A stretch of 49,400 nt of DNA from Halomicrobium katesii DSM 19301 (GCF_000379085.1 NZ_KB905378.1:2697542-2746941), one strand, 5' to 3'. Shown: positions 33,952 through 41,564, numbered from the stretch's first letter. The notes: generated from the sequence alone by a model not told the origin. Made by a program: numbers and translations.

Positions 33952-34721
33952 GGCGTCGGGGTCTCGCGCTCGCTGCGGTGCTCGCACTCGTCGCCCTGAG
34001 TGGCTGCACCTCGCTTCTCGGGCCGGGCGAACCGGACCCCCAGCGGCTCAACGAATCCGCCGACTACGACTGGGATTCGAGCGTCAACGCCTCCATCACG
34101 CTCGAAAAGAACGCCTCTGCCCACGTGTACGGTACCGAGAACCGCTCGGAGCTACGTGTGTACGAGCGCGACGCGCTGGGCCAGGAGGCCCACCTCGAAA
34201 TCAGGGCGCTCCAGTACCGATATCCGAACGGGACCGTCGTCACCGCCGACCACTCGGCGCTGTCGGTGAGCCAGACCCGCGAGCGGACCATCGTCGACGT
34301 ACCCAACGAGACCGCCGGACAGGTCGCGTTCACCGCGCCGCGACAGGGCAAACGCTACTCGACGCCGGTGTTCGTCGAGGGGGCGACGAACCTCACCCTC
34401 CCGCCGGGGGCTCGCGTCGGGGTCCCGCTGCTCTCGCAGGTGAACCCACCGGCCGGCGAGCGATCGGTGACGGACGACCGGATGACGCTGACCTACGAGA
34501 ACGTGACCGCCCAGACGATCCGCGTGCGCTACTACCTCCAGCGTGACCTGCTGATCTTCGGCTCGCTCTTCGGGGGTGGGATCGTCCTGGCGATCGGCGG
34601 GAGCGTCTACTACTGGCGACAGATCCAGTCGCTGAAACGAAAGCGCGAGGAGACCGCCATCGACATCGACACGGACGGCGACGACTTCGGCGACGACGGA
34701 CCGCCGCCGGGCATGCGGTAG
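33948..34721 (+). CDS. Lipoprotein with C-terminal membrane helix, DUF5803-like
   Basis: A 257-residue protein. The N-terminus MRRRGLALAAVLALVALSGC has a hydrophobic signal ending in a lipobox with C20. An extracellular Asn/Thr-rich domain (about 25-195) is followed by a membrane helix (about 202-222) and a charged cytoplasmic tail (SLKRKREETAIDIDTDGDDF). A lipid anchor plus a transmembrane helix is an unusual double attachment. The DUF number is from memory; function unknown. It is translationally coupled to the DUF2110 gene. Confidence 0.7.
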   Translation: MRRRGLALAAVLALVALSGCTSLLGPGEPDPQRLNESADYDWDSSVNASITLEKNASAHVYGTENRSELRVYERDALGQEAHLEIRALQYRYPNGTVVTADHSALSVSQTRERTIVDVPNETAGQVAFTAPRQGKRYSTPVFVEGATNLTLPPGARVGVPLLSQVNPPAGERSVTDDRMTLTYENVTAQTIRVRYYLQRDLLIFGSLFGGGIVLAIGGSVYYWRQIQSLKRKREETAIDIDTDGDDFGDDGPPPGMR

Positions 34722-34767
34722 CCGCGACGACGAGAGGCTTTTACTCGGTGACGACCAACGCCGCGAC

Positions 34768-35460
34768 ATGCACGTCGCGCTGGTCACGGTCGGCGACGAA
34801 CTTCTCGCTGGCGACACCGTCAACACGAACGCCGCGTGGCTCGGCCGCCGGCTCGCCGACCGCGGAGTGTCGGTCGAACGGACGACGGTCGTCCCGGATC
34901 GGCTGGCGGACATCGCTCGCGTCGTCAACGAGTACCACGCCGAGTACGACGCCGTCGTCGTCACCGGCGGGCTCGGACCGACACACGACGACAAGACGAT
35001 CGAGGGCGTCGCCGCCGCCTTCGGCCGTGACGTGGTCGAGAGCGAGGAAGCGCTGTCGTGGCTGGAAGAACACGGCGGCTACGAGCGTGCGGATCTCACC
35101 GACGGCACCGGCCACGTCCCCGAAGGGGCGCGTGTGCTGCCCAATCACGAGGGCGTCGCGCCGGGCTGCGTCGTCGAGAACTGCTACGTACTGCCGGGTG
35201 TCCCCGCAGAGATGAAACGGATGTTTGAGGAGATCGAGGACGCGTTCGACGGGGACGGGCGACACGTCACCGTCGTCGAGACCGACGAACCCGAGAGCGC
35301 GCTGCTGGATCGCCTCGCCGCGGTCCAGGAGCGGTTCCCGGTGAAAGTCGGCAGCTACCCGGGCGAGCGTGTCAGCGTCAAGTTCGAGGGGACCGATCGG
35401 GAACTCGTACAGGAAGCGGCGGCGTGGTTCGAAGCGCGGGTCGAGTCCGCCGACGACTAG
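34768..35460 (+). CDS. Molybdopterin-binding / CinA N-terminal domain protein
   Basis: A 230-residue protein consisting of the MoCF-biosynthesis-like domain found at the N-terminus of CinA. Signature segments are TVGDELLAGDTVNTNAAWLG, VVVTGGLGPTHDDKTIEGVA, and VENCYVLPGVPAEMKRMFEE. The C-terminal nicotinamide-mononucleotide deamidase domain of bacterial CinA is absent, as is common in archaea, so a pyrophosphatase-type activity on nucleotide cofactors is possible but not shown. A TTTTACTC box is about 28 nt before the ATG. Confidence 0.85.
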   Translation: MHVALVTVGDELLAGDTVNTNAAWLGRRLADRGVSVERTTVVPDRLADIARVVNEYHAEYDAVVVTGGLGPTHDDKTIEGVAAAFGRDVVESEEALSWLEEHGGYERADLTDGTGHVPEGARVLPNHEGVAPGCVVENCYVLPGVPAEMKRMFEEIEDAFDGDGRHVTVVETDEPESALLDRLAAVQERFPVKVGSYPGERVSVKFEGTDRELVQEAAAWFEARVESADD

Positions 35461-35573
35461 CGCGCGAGGAACTTGAGCCAGAGCGCCGTCGCGAGGATCC
35501 CGCCGAGCGTGACGACGTAGCCGGCCGCGTCGATGACTCCGGGCTGTACGGTTTCTTGCAGCGGAACGAACAT
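35457..35573 (-). CDS. Small single-helix membrane protein (38 aa)
   Basis: ATG 35573 to TAG 35459-35457 gives MFVPLQETVQPGVIDAAGYV followed by VTLGGILATALWLKFLAR. One hydrophobic helix (about 14-36) ends in a short basic tail (KFLAR), the usual pattern for an anchored peptide with the C-terminus inside. The stop overlaps the stop of the convergent CinA-like gene on three of four bases. It fills an otherwise empty gap, uses the same codon preferences as its neighbours, and has its own ATG. I cannot name a family, and existence as a gene is inferred from composition and position. Confidence 0.55.
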   Translation of the reverse strand: MFVPLQETVQPGVIDAAGYVVTLGGILATALWLKFLAR

Positions 35574-35650
35574 ACGACTACGTCCATCGCCCTCCGGCTT
35601 CAAAGATTCGTTCCCGGGTGGCTTTTGCGAGTGGCGACCGAACGCGTGGT

Positions 35651-36709
35651 ATGCGCCGAATCGGTGTCGTCGTCAACCCCATCGCCGGGATGGGCGGGCG
35701 GGTCGGACTCAAAGGGACGGACGGCAAAGTCGAAGCGGCTCGCGAGCGGGGGGCCGAGCCCCGCGCACCCGAGCGTGCGACCACCGCGCTGGCCGCACTC
35801 CGAGAGTACGGCGACGAGATCGAGGTGCTCGCTTGGGGCGAGCCGATGGGTGCCGGGGCGGCCCGGGACGCGGGGTTCGAGCCGGTCGTACTCGGGGAGC
35901 CAGCGGGCGACGAGACGACGAGCGAGGATACGCGGGCCGCCGTGCGTGCCTTCCGCGAGCACGGGGTCGATCTCGTGTTCTTCGTGGGCGGGGACGGCAC
36001 CGCCGTCGACGTGGCCGAGGAACTCGGCGAGGAGACGCCGATGCTCGGCGTCCCGGCCGGCGTCAAGGTGTACTCGTCTGTCTTCGGCGTCTCACCGCGT
36101 GCGGCCGGCCGCATCGCCGCCCGCTTTACCGACACCGAACGGGCGGAGGTCAACGACATCGACGAGGACGAGTACCGCCGAGGCGAGGTCGTCACCGAGC
36201 TTCGGGCCGTCGTTCGCGTCCCACAGGCAGACGAGCGCCAGTCCGCGAAGCAACTCGGCGGCGGCACCGTCGAGACGCTGGCCGAGGCCGTCGCAGAGGA
36301 GGCACGATCGGGAGTCACCTACGTCCTCGGACCCGGCAGCACCGTCGGCGCGATCAAGTCCGCGCTGGGGTTCGACGGCACGACCCTGGGCGTCGACGTG
36401 TGGCGGGACGGGGCGGTTCTCGTCAGGGACGGCGGCGAGGCGGAGATCGTCGACGCGCTCGGCGAGGACAACGTCGTGATCGTCTCGCCCATCGGCGGAC
36501 AGGGGTTCGTCTTCGGCCGAGGGAACCAACAGCTGTCGCCGGCCGTCATCGAACGCTGTGAGATCGAGGTCGTCGCCTCGCGGGCCAAGCTCGACGACAT
36601 CGGCGTGTTGCGCGTCGACACCGGCGATCCGGAACTCGACGAGCAGTTGCGGGGCTGGCTCCGGGTGCGCGTCGGGGCCTTCGAGCGCCGTCTCGTCGAG
36701 GTCGCCTGA
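35651..36709 (+). CDS. ATP-NAD kinase family protein (AcoX-like)
   Basis: A 352-residue protein with the GGDGT nucleotide-binding motif at 113-117 (VFFVGGDGTAVDV) of the NAD/diacylglycerol kinase superfamily, plus VNPIAGMGG at the N-terminus, MLGVPAGVKVYSSVFG and SPIGGQGFVFGRGNQQLSP. It is longer than classical NAD kinase and belongs to the AcoX-like branch with unproven substrate. The start at 35651 lies at the conserved MRRIGVVVNP; eleven upstream residues are excluded. A GGTGGA/TCCACC hairpin lies 13 nt after the stop. Confidence 0.84.
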   Translation: MRRIGVVVNPIAGMGGRVGLKGTDGKVEAARERGAEPRAPERATTALAALREYGDEIEVLAWGEPMGAGAARDAGFEPVVLGEPAGDETTSEDTRAAVRAFREHGVDLVFFVGGDGTAVDVAEELGEETPMLGVPAGVKVYSSVFGVSPRAAGRIAARFTDTERAEVNDIDEDEYRRGEVVTELRAVVRVPQADERQSAKQLGGGTVETLAEAVAEEARSGVTYVLGPGSTVGAIKSALGFDGTTLGVDVWRDGAVLVRDGGEAEIVDALGEDNVVIVSPIGGQGFVFGRGNQQLSPAVIERCEIEVVASRAKLDDIGVLRVDTGDPELDEQLRGWLRVRVGAFERRLVEVA

Positions 36710-36722
36710 CGCCGCGACGATC

Positions 36723-36740
36723 GGTGGATGTTCGTCCACC
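36723..36740 (+). terminator. Hairpin after the NAD-kinase-like gene
   Basis: GGTGGA and TCCACC form a 6-bp stem with a 6-nt loop, 13 nt after the stop codon and before the AT-rich promoter region of the PhoU gene. It is a candidate transcript end or regulator site. Confidence 0.35.
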
Positions 36741-36748
36741 AATTCCCG

Positions 36749-36808
36749 GTAACGAATTCCAATATTATTATTCGCGGAATGTATTCGACCGTATAGACAA
36801 CATTAAGG
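36749..36808 (+). promoter_or_regulatory. AT-rich promoter region of the PhoU/AbrB gene
   Basis: A run of A/T (CCAATATTATTATTCG, near 36758-36773) is flanked by GAATTCC and GGAATG in inverted arrangement. A box CATTAAGG at 36801-36808 lies about 28 nt before the ATG at 36833. The AT-rich palindrome sits upstream of the TATA position, where activators such as phosphate-responsive factors bind in haloarchaea; the assignment is inference. Confidence 0.45.
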
Positions 36809-36832
36809 TGAGCTGGGACAAGTAAAGGACAT

Positions 36833-37867
36833 ATGGAAACCCGAAAGGTACAGCGGTTGGGCCCGTCGACGCTCGCGATGACGTTGCCGGCGGAGTGGGC
36901 CAGCGACCACGACGTGGAGAAGGGCGACGAAGTGTCGCTGCGAATCAGCGGCAACGGTGCCCTCACCGTGTTGCCCGAATCGGTGCAGGCAGAGGAGTCC
37001 GAGGCGATCATCTACGCCGCCAATCTCGACGCCGACGCCGTCGAGCGAGCGATCGTCGCCCAGTACGTGCTGGGCCGCCGGATCATCCACATCGACGCTG
37101 GCGAGGGCGAGACGCTCCCCTCGGAACACATCAACGCCGTCTACAACGCCGAGACCCAGCTGATGGGGCTGGGCGTCATCGAGGAACGCCCGGAACGCAT
37201 CGCCATCCGGTGCTCGGTCGACCCCGAAGACTTCACGCTGAACAACCTCCTCGAACGGCTCGAATCGACCGGCAGCACCATGCGAAACGAGGCCGTCAAG
37301 TCGCTGGCCCACGGCAACCCCGATCTCGCACAGCGCGCACTCAACCGGGAACGCCAGGCAAACAAGATCTTCGTGCTCCTCCTTCGCCTCATCTTCACCT
37401 CCTACCAGAACCCCAATCTGGCGCGGGCGGTCGGCCTCGACGACGGCTTCCCGCTGATCGGCTACCGATCGATCGCGAAGAACCTGGAGCTGACTGCCGA
37501 CAACGCCGAGGACATCGCCGAGATCGCCCTGGCGTCCGACGATCACACGCTCACGATCGAGTCGTCGACGATGCGTCGGATCCGCGATTTCACCGATCAG
37601 GTCAACGAGATCACGGAGAAAGCGGTGACCGCCACCGTCGAGCGCGACTACGACACCGCCATCGAAGTCCGCGAGACCTACGCCGAGATCGGCGACCGGG
37701 AGACCGAGATTCTTGACGATCTGCCGGAGATGGGCAACGAGTCGCTCCTGCAGGTGCGAGAAGTCCTCGTGAGCCTCCAGCAGACCGCCGAGTACGCCGT
37801 CCGAAACGCCGAGATCGCGACGAACCTCGCGCTCAACGAGGAGTCCGAGCACACCGAGATCAAGTAA
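36833..37867 (+). CDS. PhoU-domain regulator with N-terminal AbrB/SpoVT domain
   Basis: A 344-residue protein. Residues 1-45 (METRKVQRLGPSTLAMTLPA, then EWASDHDVEKGDEVSLRIS) form a swapped-hairpin AbrB-like DNA-binding domain. From about 125 on, two PhoU-like three-helix bundles are visible (NNLLERLESTGSTMRNEAVK, DFTDQVNEITEKAVTATVE). This fusion is typical of archaeal PhoU homologues that may regulate phosphate uptake genes directly. No pst genes are in the window. A family 1 palindrome begins 8 nt after the TAA stop. Confidence 0.88.
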   Translation: METRKVQRLGPSTLAMTLPAEWASDHDVEKGDEVSLRISGNGALTVLPESVQAEESEAIIYAANLDADAVERAIVAQYVLGRRIIHIDAGEGETLPSEHINAVYNAETQLMGLGVIEERPERIAIRCSVDPEDFTLNNLLERLESTGSTMRNEAVKSLAHGNPDLAQRALNRERQANKIFVLLLRLIFTSYQNPNLARAVGLDDGFPLIGYRSIAKNLELTADNAEDIAEIALASDDHTLTIESSTMRRIRDFTDQVNEITEKAVTATVERDYDTAIEVRETYAEIGDRETEILDDLPEMGNESLLQVREVLVSLQQTAEYAVRNAEIATNLALNEESEHTEIK

Positions 37868-37874
37868 TCGTCGG

Positions 37875-37959
37875 TCATACGGACAGTTGTAGGAATTTAC
37901 CGGTGAACGTCTACTCCGTGGCGACGCTCACCGGTAAGCAACTACGACTTTCCGTATCA
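37875..37959. repeat. Family 1 palindromic element, complete 79-bp copy with TCA direct repeats
   Basis: The element spans 37878-37956, flanked by TCA at 37875-37877 and 37957-37959. It lies 8 nt after the PhoU gene stop, not on it. The arms are those of the second subtype (GTAGGAATTTACCGG), and the inner stem has one mismatch (GAACGTC against GACGCTC), so it is partly decayed. Confidence 0.9.
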
Positions 37960-38030
37960 GAGCACGCCGTCGTCGCTCTCGGGGCGCTCGCTCCGCATGA
38001 ATTAAGTGGCCACTCGGGATAGCAGTTCGT

Positions 38031-38246
38031 ATGGCAACAACGTCGTCGAAGACGGACATGAGCGTCGGACTGGGGCTGCTCTTCTCGATCGTGGCGGTCG
38101 TCGCTTCGGTCGCGACAGGGGTCTTCGGCTACTCGTACGCGCTGGAACACGCCCGTGCAGTGCAGGTCAACGGCGGGATCGCCTTCGGCGTCGCGATGCT
38201 GGCAGCTGGCCTGGCGATCGTGGCGATCCACGCCTTCGACGACTGA
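38031..38246 (+). CDS. Small haloarchaeal two-helix membrane protein (DUF7525-like)
   Basis: A 71-residue protein with two predicted membrane helices (about 12-33 and 48-67) and short polar ends (MATTSSKTD and AFDD). The family label is from memory and the function is unknown. It has its own start 71 nt after the family 1 element and is followed by a spacer with a TATA-like GGTTAAGAC near 38332. Confidence 0.6.
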   Translation: MATTSSKTDMSVGLGLLFSIVAVVASVATGVFGYSYALEHARAVQVNGGIAFGVAMLAAGLAIVAIHAFDD

Positions 38247-38363
38247 TCGACCGGCCGACGAGTCGTCGTTCGAACACCCTTTTGTTCCCACCTCCTGCCC
38301 GTCTACTCCGCTCCGATAGCTCGGAAAGGAACGGTTAAGACTTCGAAGGCCCTACTTGGAGGC

Positions 38364-38588
38364 ATGGGAGAGATCAGCGAGGAAGACCGGCAGATCCTCG
38401 ACTACCTGAGGGACAGCGTCTCCCGCGGGCAGAGCTACTTCCGCGCGAAGAACATCGCCGAGCAGCTCGGTCTCTCGTCGAAGCAGGTCGGTGCCCGGTT
38501 GCCGCGACTCGCCGAGGAGGCCGACGAGGTCGACATCGAGAAGTGGGGCCGATCCCGCTCGACGACGTGGCGCGTCACGCTGAGCTAG
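38364..38588 (+). CDS. Small wHTH protein (DUF7123-like)
   Basis: A 74-residue basic-acidic protein that is essentially one winged helix-turn-helix: QILDYLRDSVSRGQSYFRAK, then NIAEQLGLSSKQVGARLPRL as the HTH and WGRSRSTTWRVTLS as the wing. The family name is from memory. Likely a DNA-binding regulator or nucleic-acid accessory. A GGTTAAGAC box is about 28 nt upstream, so it is probably leaderless and monocistronic. Confidence 0.72.
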   Translation: MGEISEEDRQILDYLRDSVSRGQSYFRAKNIAEQLGLSSKQVGARLPRLAEEADEVDIEKWGRSRSTTWRVTLS

Positions 38589-38638
38589 TCGTGGCGGTCT
38601 TCGCCGTCTTTTTGACCACGTACCCCTGACGACATCGT

Positions 38639-39082
38639 ATGACTGTCCGGGTCGAGCGGACGATGACGGTACCGGCGTCGCCCGAGCGTGTCTGGGAGTT
38701 CATCGCAGACCCGGACCGACGCGCCGCGCCGCTCAGCGTCATCGAGCGATGGGAGACACACGACGACGGCTCGGCCACGTGGCACCTCGCGCTCCCGATC
38801 CCGCTGATCGACAGCACGGTCGCCGTCGAGACCAGCGACGACGAACGGCGGGCTCCCGACTACGTCAGCTTCACCGGCCGATCGAAGGTGATGTCGGTGC
38901 GGGGAGAACACGAACTGGAAGCGATCGAGCGGGACGACGCGGACGTGGCGACGCGACTGACGAATCGGTTCGTCGTCGACGGTCGAATCCCGGGCGTCGA
39001 GCGGTTCTTCAAGCGCAACTTCGACGCCGAGCTGGAGAACCTCGAACGCGCGCTGCTGGCAGACATCGAGGACCGCCCGTGA
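38639..39082 (+). CDS. SRPBCC (START-like) ligand-binding protein
   Basis: A 147-residue protein of the polyketide cyclase/CoxG-like branch of SRPBCC: MTVRVERTMTVPASPERVWE FI at the N-terminus, a curved-sheet pattern in the middle, and the long C-terminal helix KRNFDAELENLERALLADIE that closes the lipid- or metabolite-binding pocket. The ligand is unknown. Its stop overlaps the GTG of the nitrilase gene (GTGA), so the two are coupled. Confidence 0.82.
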   Translation: MTVRVERTMTVPASPERVWEFIADPDRRAAPLSVIERWETHDDGSATWHLALPIPLIDSTVAVETSDDERRAPDYVSFTGRSKVMSVRGEHELEAIERDDADVATRLTNRFVVDGRIPGVERFFKRNFDAELENLERALLADIEDRP

Positions 39083-39891
39083 AGATCGCGCTCGCACAGC
39101 ACCGCGTCGAAGCGGGCACCGTCGAGGGAAACGTCGAGCGAGCGACGGCGATGATCGAACGAGCCGCCGACCGGGGTGTGGGACTCGTCGCGCTACCGGA
39201 GCTGTTCGCCACCGGCTACTTCGCCTTCGACGCCTACGCCCGCACCGCCGAGTCCCTGACCGGACCGACGCTGACGCGCCTCAGAGAGACGGCGGCCGAG
39301 CACGACCTCGCCCTCCTCGCGGGGTCGATCGTCGAGGACTTGGCTGCCAGCCGCGCGGCCGGCATCGAGACGCCGGCCACGACGGGCTACGCCAACACGT
39401 CCGTGCTGTTCGACAGCGACGGACAGCGCCGCAGCGTGTACCGCAAACACCACCTCTTTGGCTACGGCTCGGCCGAGCAGGACCTCCTGGAGCCGGGCGA
39501 GCGCATCCAGACTGCCGACATCGGGGGGTTTACCGTCGGCGTCACGACCTGCTACGACCTCCGATTTCCGGAGCTCTACCGGGAACTGGCCGACCGCGGC
39601 GTCACGCTCGCGCTCGTCCCGAGCGCGTGGCCCTATCCCCGCGTCGAGCACTGGTCGGTCCTGCCGAAGGCACGCGCCGTCGAGAACCTCACGTACGTCG
39701 CGGCGGCAAACGGCGTCGGCACGTTCGACGGCGAGGCGCTGCTCGGTCGCTCGACGGTGTACGATCCGTGGGGGACGCCGATCGCGTCGACGGGCGACGA
39801 GCCGGCACTCGTCACCGCCGACCTCGATCCGGATCGGGTCGCCGCCGTCCGCGAGTCGTTCCCGGCGCTCGACGATCGCCGCCAATCCTGA
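39079..39891 (+). CDS. Carbon-nitrogen hydrolase (nitrilase superfamily)
   Basis: A 270-residue amidase-type enzyme with the full Glu-Lys-Cys triad: E41 in LPELFATGYF, K123 in YRKHHLFGYG and C158 in TTCYDLRFPE. It hydrolyses an amide or nitrile of a small molecule, perhaps as an omega-amidase or metabolite-repair enzyme; the substrate is not evident. The start is GTG 39079, overlapping the SRPBCC stop, and gives the family N-terminus KIALAQHRVEAG. Confidence 0.9.
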   Translation: MKIALAQHRVEAGTVEGNVERATAMIERAADRGVGLVALPELFATGYFAFDAYARTAESLTGPTLTRLRETAAEHDLALLAGSIVEDLAASRAAGIETPATTGYANTSVLFDSDGQRRSVYRKHHLFGYGSAEQDLLEPGERIQTADIGGFTVGVTTCYDLRFPELYRELADRGVTLALVPSAWPYPRVEHWSVLPKARAVENLTYVAAANGVGTFDGEALLGRSTVYDPWGTPIASTGDEPALVTADLDPDRVAAVRESFPALDDRRQS

Positions 39892-40109
39892 GCTTTATAC
39901 GTGCTCGGTCGAGAGTAGCAAGTGCCGGCACGGCGCTTTTCACGTCTTTGCCGGCGAACTAGCTCGGCTCGCTCGACTCGCTGCTCGGCCACGGTGGCGA
40001 TCGCCCAAGGCTGTCCGGACAGCCTTTCTCGGCGTCCTTCCATCGTGTTGGGTCTCCAGCCCTTTTGACGCTCGCTCGCAACCGTTCTCTCTCGTCCTCG
40101 GAGCGCCGC
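39892..40109. other. Spacer after the nitrilase gene with a 20-bp perfect palindrome
   Basis: No gene is visible. AAGGCTGTCCGGACAGCCTT at 40007-40026 is a perfect palindrome, which suits a hairpin or dimeric protein site. The GGACAGCC word also occurs at the edge of the family 3 element that follows. Confidence 0.55.
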
Positions 40110-40187
40110 TCACACTGTCGGCTGACACCCTGGGAGAGACTCGCCGTGGTGGCGAACTCGTTTACAGACGGACAGCCGACAGCATCA
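40110..40187. repeat. Family 3 palindromic element with TCA direct repeats at a stop codon
   Basis: The element spans 40113-40184 (72 bp), flanked by TCA at 40110-40112 and 40185-40187. Tips ACTGTCGGCTG and CAGCCGACAG pair, and the centre has a GGCGA/TCGCC-type stem (GACTCGCC, GGCGAACTC). The right TCA is the TGA stop of the dehydrogenase-like gene on the minus strand. Confidence 0.78.
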
Positions 40188-41393
40188 CGCAGGCGAGAGG
40201 CGCACGATCGGCGCGTCGTCGGCGTCGACGGCCACGTAGAGGTGCCCCTCTTCGACGCCCTGGGCCACGTCTCTGATTCGCCACCCGCGTCCCGACAGCA
40301 GCTGCTCGGCCTCGGTCACGTCGGTGCCGTCGACGGTGAAGCGAGCGAGAGACTGCGCGGCCAGCCCGCCGACGAACAGATCGCCGTCCCACTCCGGGAA
40401 CGCCGCGCCGGTGTAGAACGTCATTCCGCTGGGTGGGAAGCCACCGCTCCCGCAGGGCCAGGAGTAGACCGGCCCGACCACGTCGTCGCGGTCCGCGTGT
40501 GCCACGCCGATGGGATCGCCCGAACCGTACGTACAGCCTTCGTCGGCGACGGGCCACCCGTAGTTGCCCCCGCGCTGGAGGACGTTGATCTCGTCGCCGT
40601 CCTGCTCCCCGAACTCGCTCTGCCAGATCGCGCCGGTGTCGGGATGGACGGCCATGCCCTGGGCGTTGCGGTGGCCGTAGCTGTAGACGGCGTCGGCGGC
40701 CGCCGGCTCGTCGACGAACGGATTGTCGTCCGGGACCGAGCCGTCGGGTTCGAGGCGCAGCGTCACACCGAGTTCCGTCGTCGGGTCCTGGGCGACGTGC
40801 TCGGGGCCGAACTCCTTGAACTGTCGATCACCGACCGTCTGGTAGACCGTGCCGTCCCGGCCGAAAGCGACCCGGGAGCCGAAGTGGCCGTTCGACTCGA
40901 CGAAGGGCTCGGCGACGTGGAGCCGCTCGAACGCGTCGAGCGAGCCGCTGTCGACGTTCAGCCGCCCGCGACCCAGCGCCGTCGTCGACTCGCCGCCGTC
41001 GTTGGCGCTGGCGTAGGTCAGGTACGCCCACAGCGTCTCCTCGAACTCGGGGTGGAGTGCGCTGTCGAGCAAGCCGCCCTGGCCCCGGGCGTGGACCGAC
41101 GGCACGCCGGTCAGTTCGCTCTTCTCGCCGTCCGGCAACGACACCAGCGAGAGCCGACCAGGCCGTTCGGTCACGAGCAACTGTTCCCCGCCGGGTAGCG
41201 GTGTGACGCTCCACGGAGCCGTGAACGACTCCGCGACGCGATCGACGGCGACCCCGGCGTCGTCGTCGGTCTCGGTCGGTGATCGCTGTCCGACCGAGCG
41301 CCCGCCACAGCCGGCCACGAGACCGCCGAGGCCGGCGGCCATCGTGGCCAACATCGATCGACGCCGCGTGACTGCTGTCGTCTCGTCGGTCAT
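40185..41393 (-). CDS. PQQ-type sugar dehydrogenase-like lipoprotein, second paralogue
   Basis: A 402-residue exported beta-propeller of the same family as the 31229-32638 protein. The signal has TRRRSML and a lipobox with C29 (LVAGCGG). Landmarks are FTAPWSVTPLPGGEQLLVTE, GQGGLLDSALHPEFE, GSRVAFGRDGTVYQTVGDR, SYGHRNAQGMAVHPDTG and EINVLQRGGNYGWPVAD. It is about 65 residues shorter than the other copy, mostly in linker and loops. The start at 41393 gives a normal signal peptide; 25 upstream residues of the open frame are excluded. The stop codon is part of a family 3 element. Confidence 0.84.
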   Translation of the reverse strand: MTDETTAVTRRRSMLATMAAGLGGLVAGCGGRSVGQRSPTETDDDAGVAVDRVAESFTAPWSVTPLPGGEQLLVTERPGRLSLVSLPDGEKSELTGVPSVHARGQGGLLDSALHPEFEETLWAYLTYASANDGGESTTALGRGRLNVDSGSLDAFERLHVAEPFVESNGHFGSRVAFGRDGTVYQTVGDRQFKEFGPEHVAQDPTTELGVTLRLEPDGSVPDDNPFVDEPAAADAVYSYGHRNAQGMAVHPDTGAIWQSEFGEQDGDEINVLQRGGNYGWPVADEGCTYGSGDPIGVAHADRDDVVGPVYSWPCGSGGFPPSGMTFYTGAAFPEWDGDLFVGGLAAQSLARFTVDGTDVTEAEQLLSGRGWRIRDVAQGVEEGHLYVAVDADDAPIVRLSPA

Positions 41394-41564
41394 ACTGCCA
41401 CTTCGTGCCCCACGTTCACAAACCTCTCGTCGACTCGCTCCCGCGGGTCGAACTCTCTCGGAGCACACGCCACCGCTACTCGCGGCTCGTCCCGCTCGTC
41501 GAGCGCATCACTCCTCTGCTCGCAGTGAACCACTGGTCGGCGATGAAACGCCTCCCTGCGTCGT

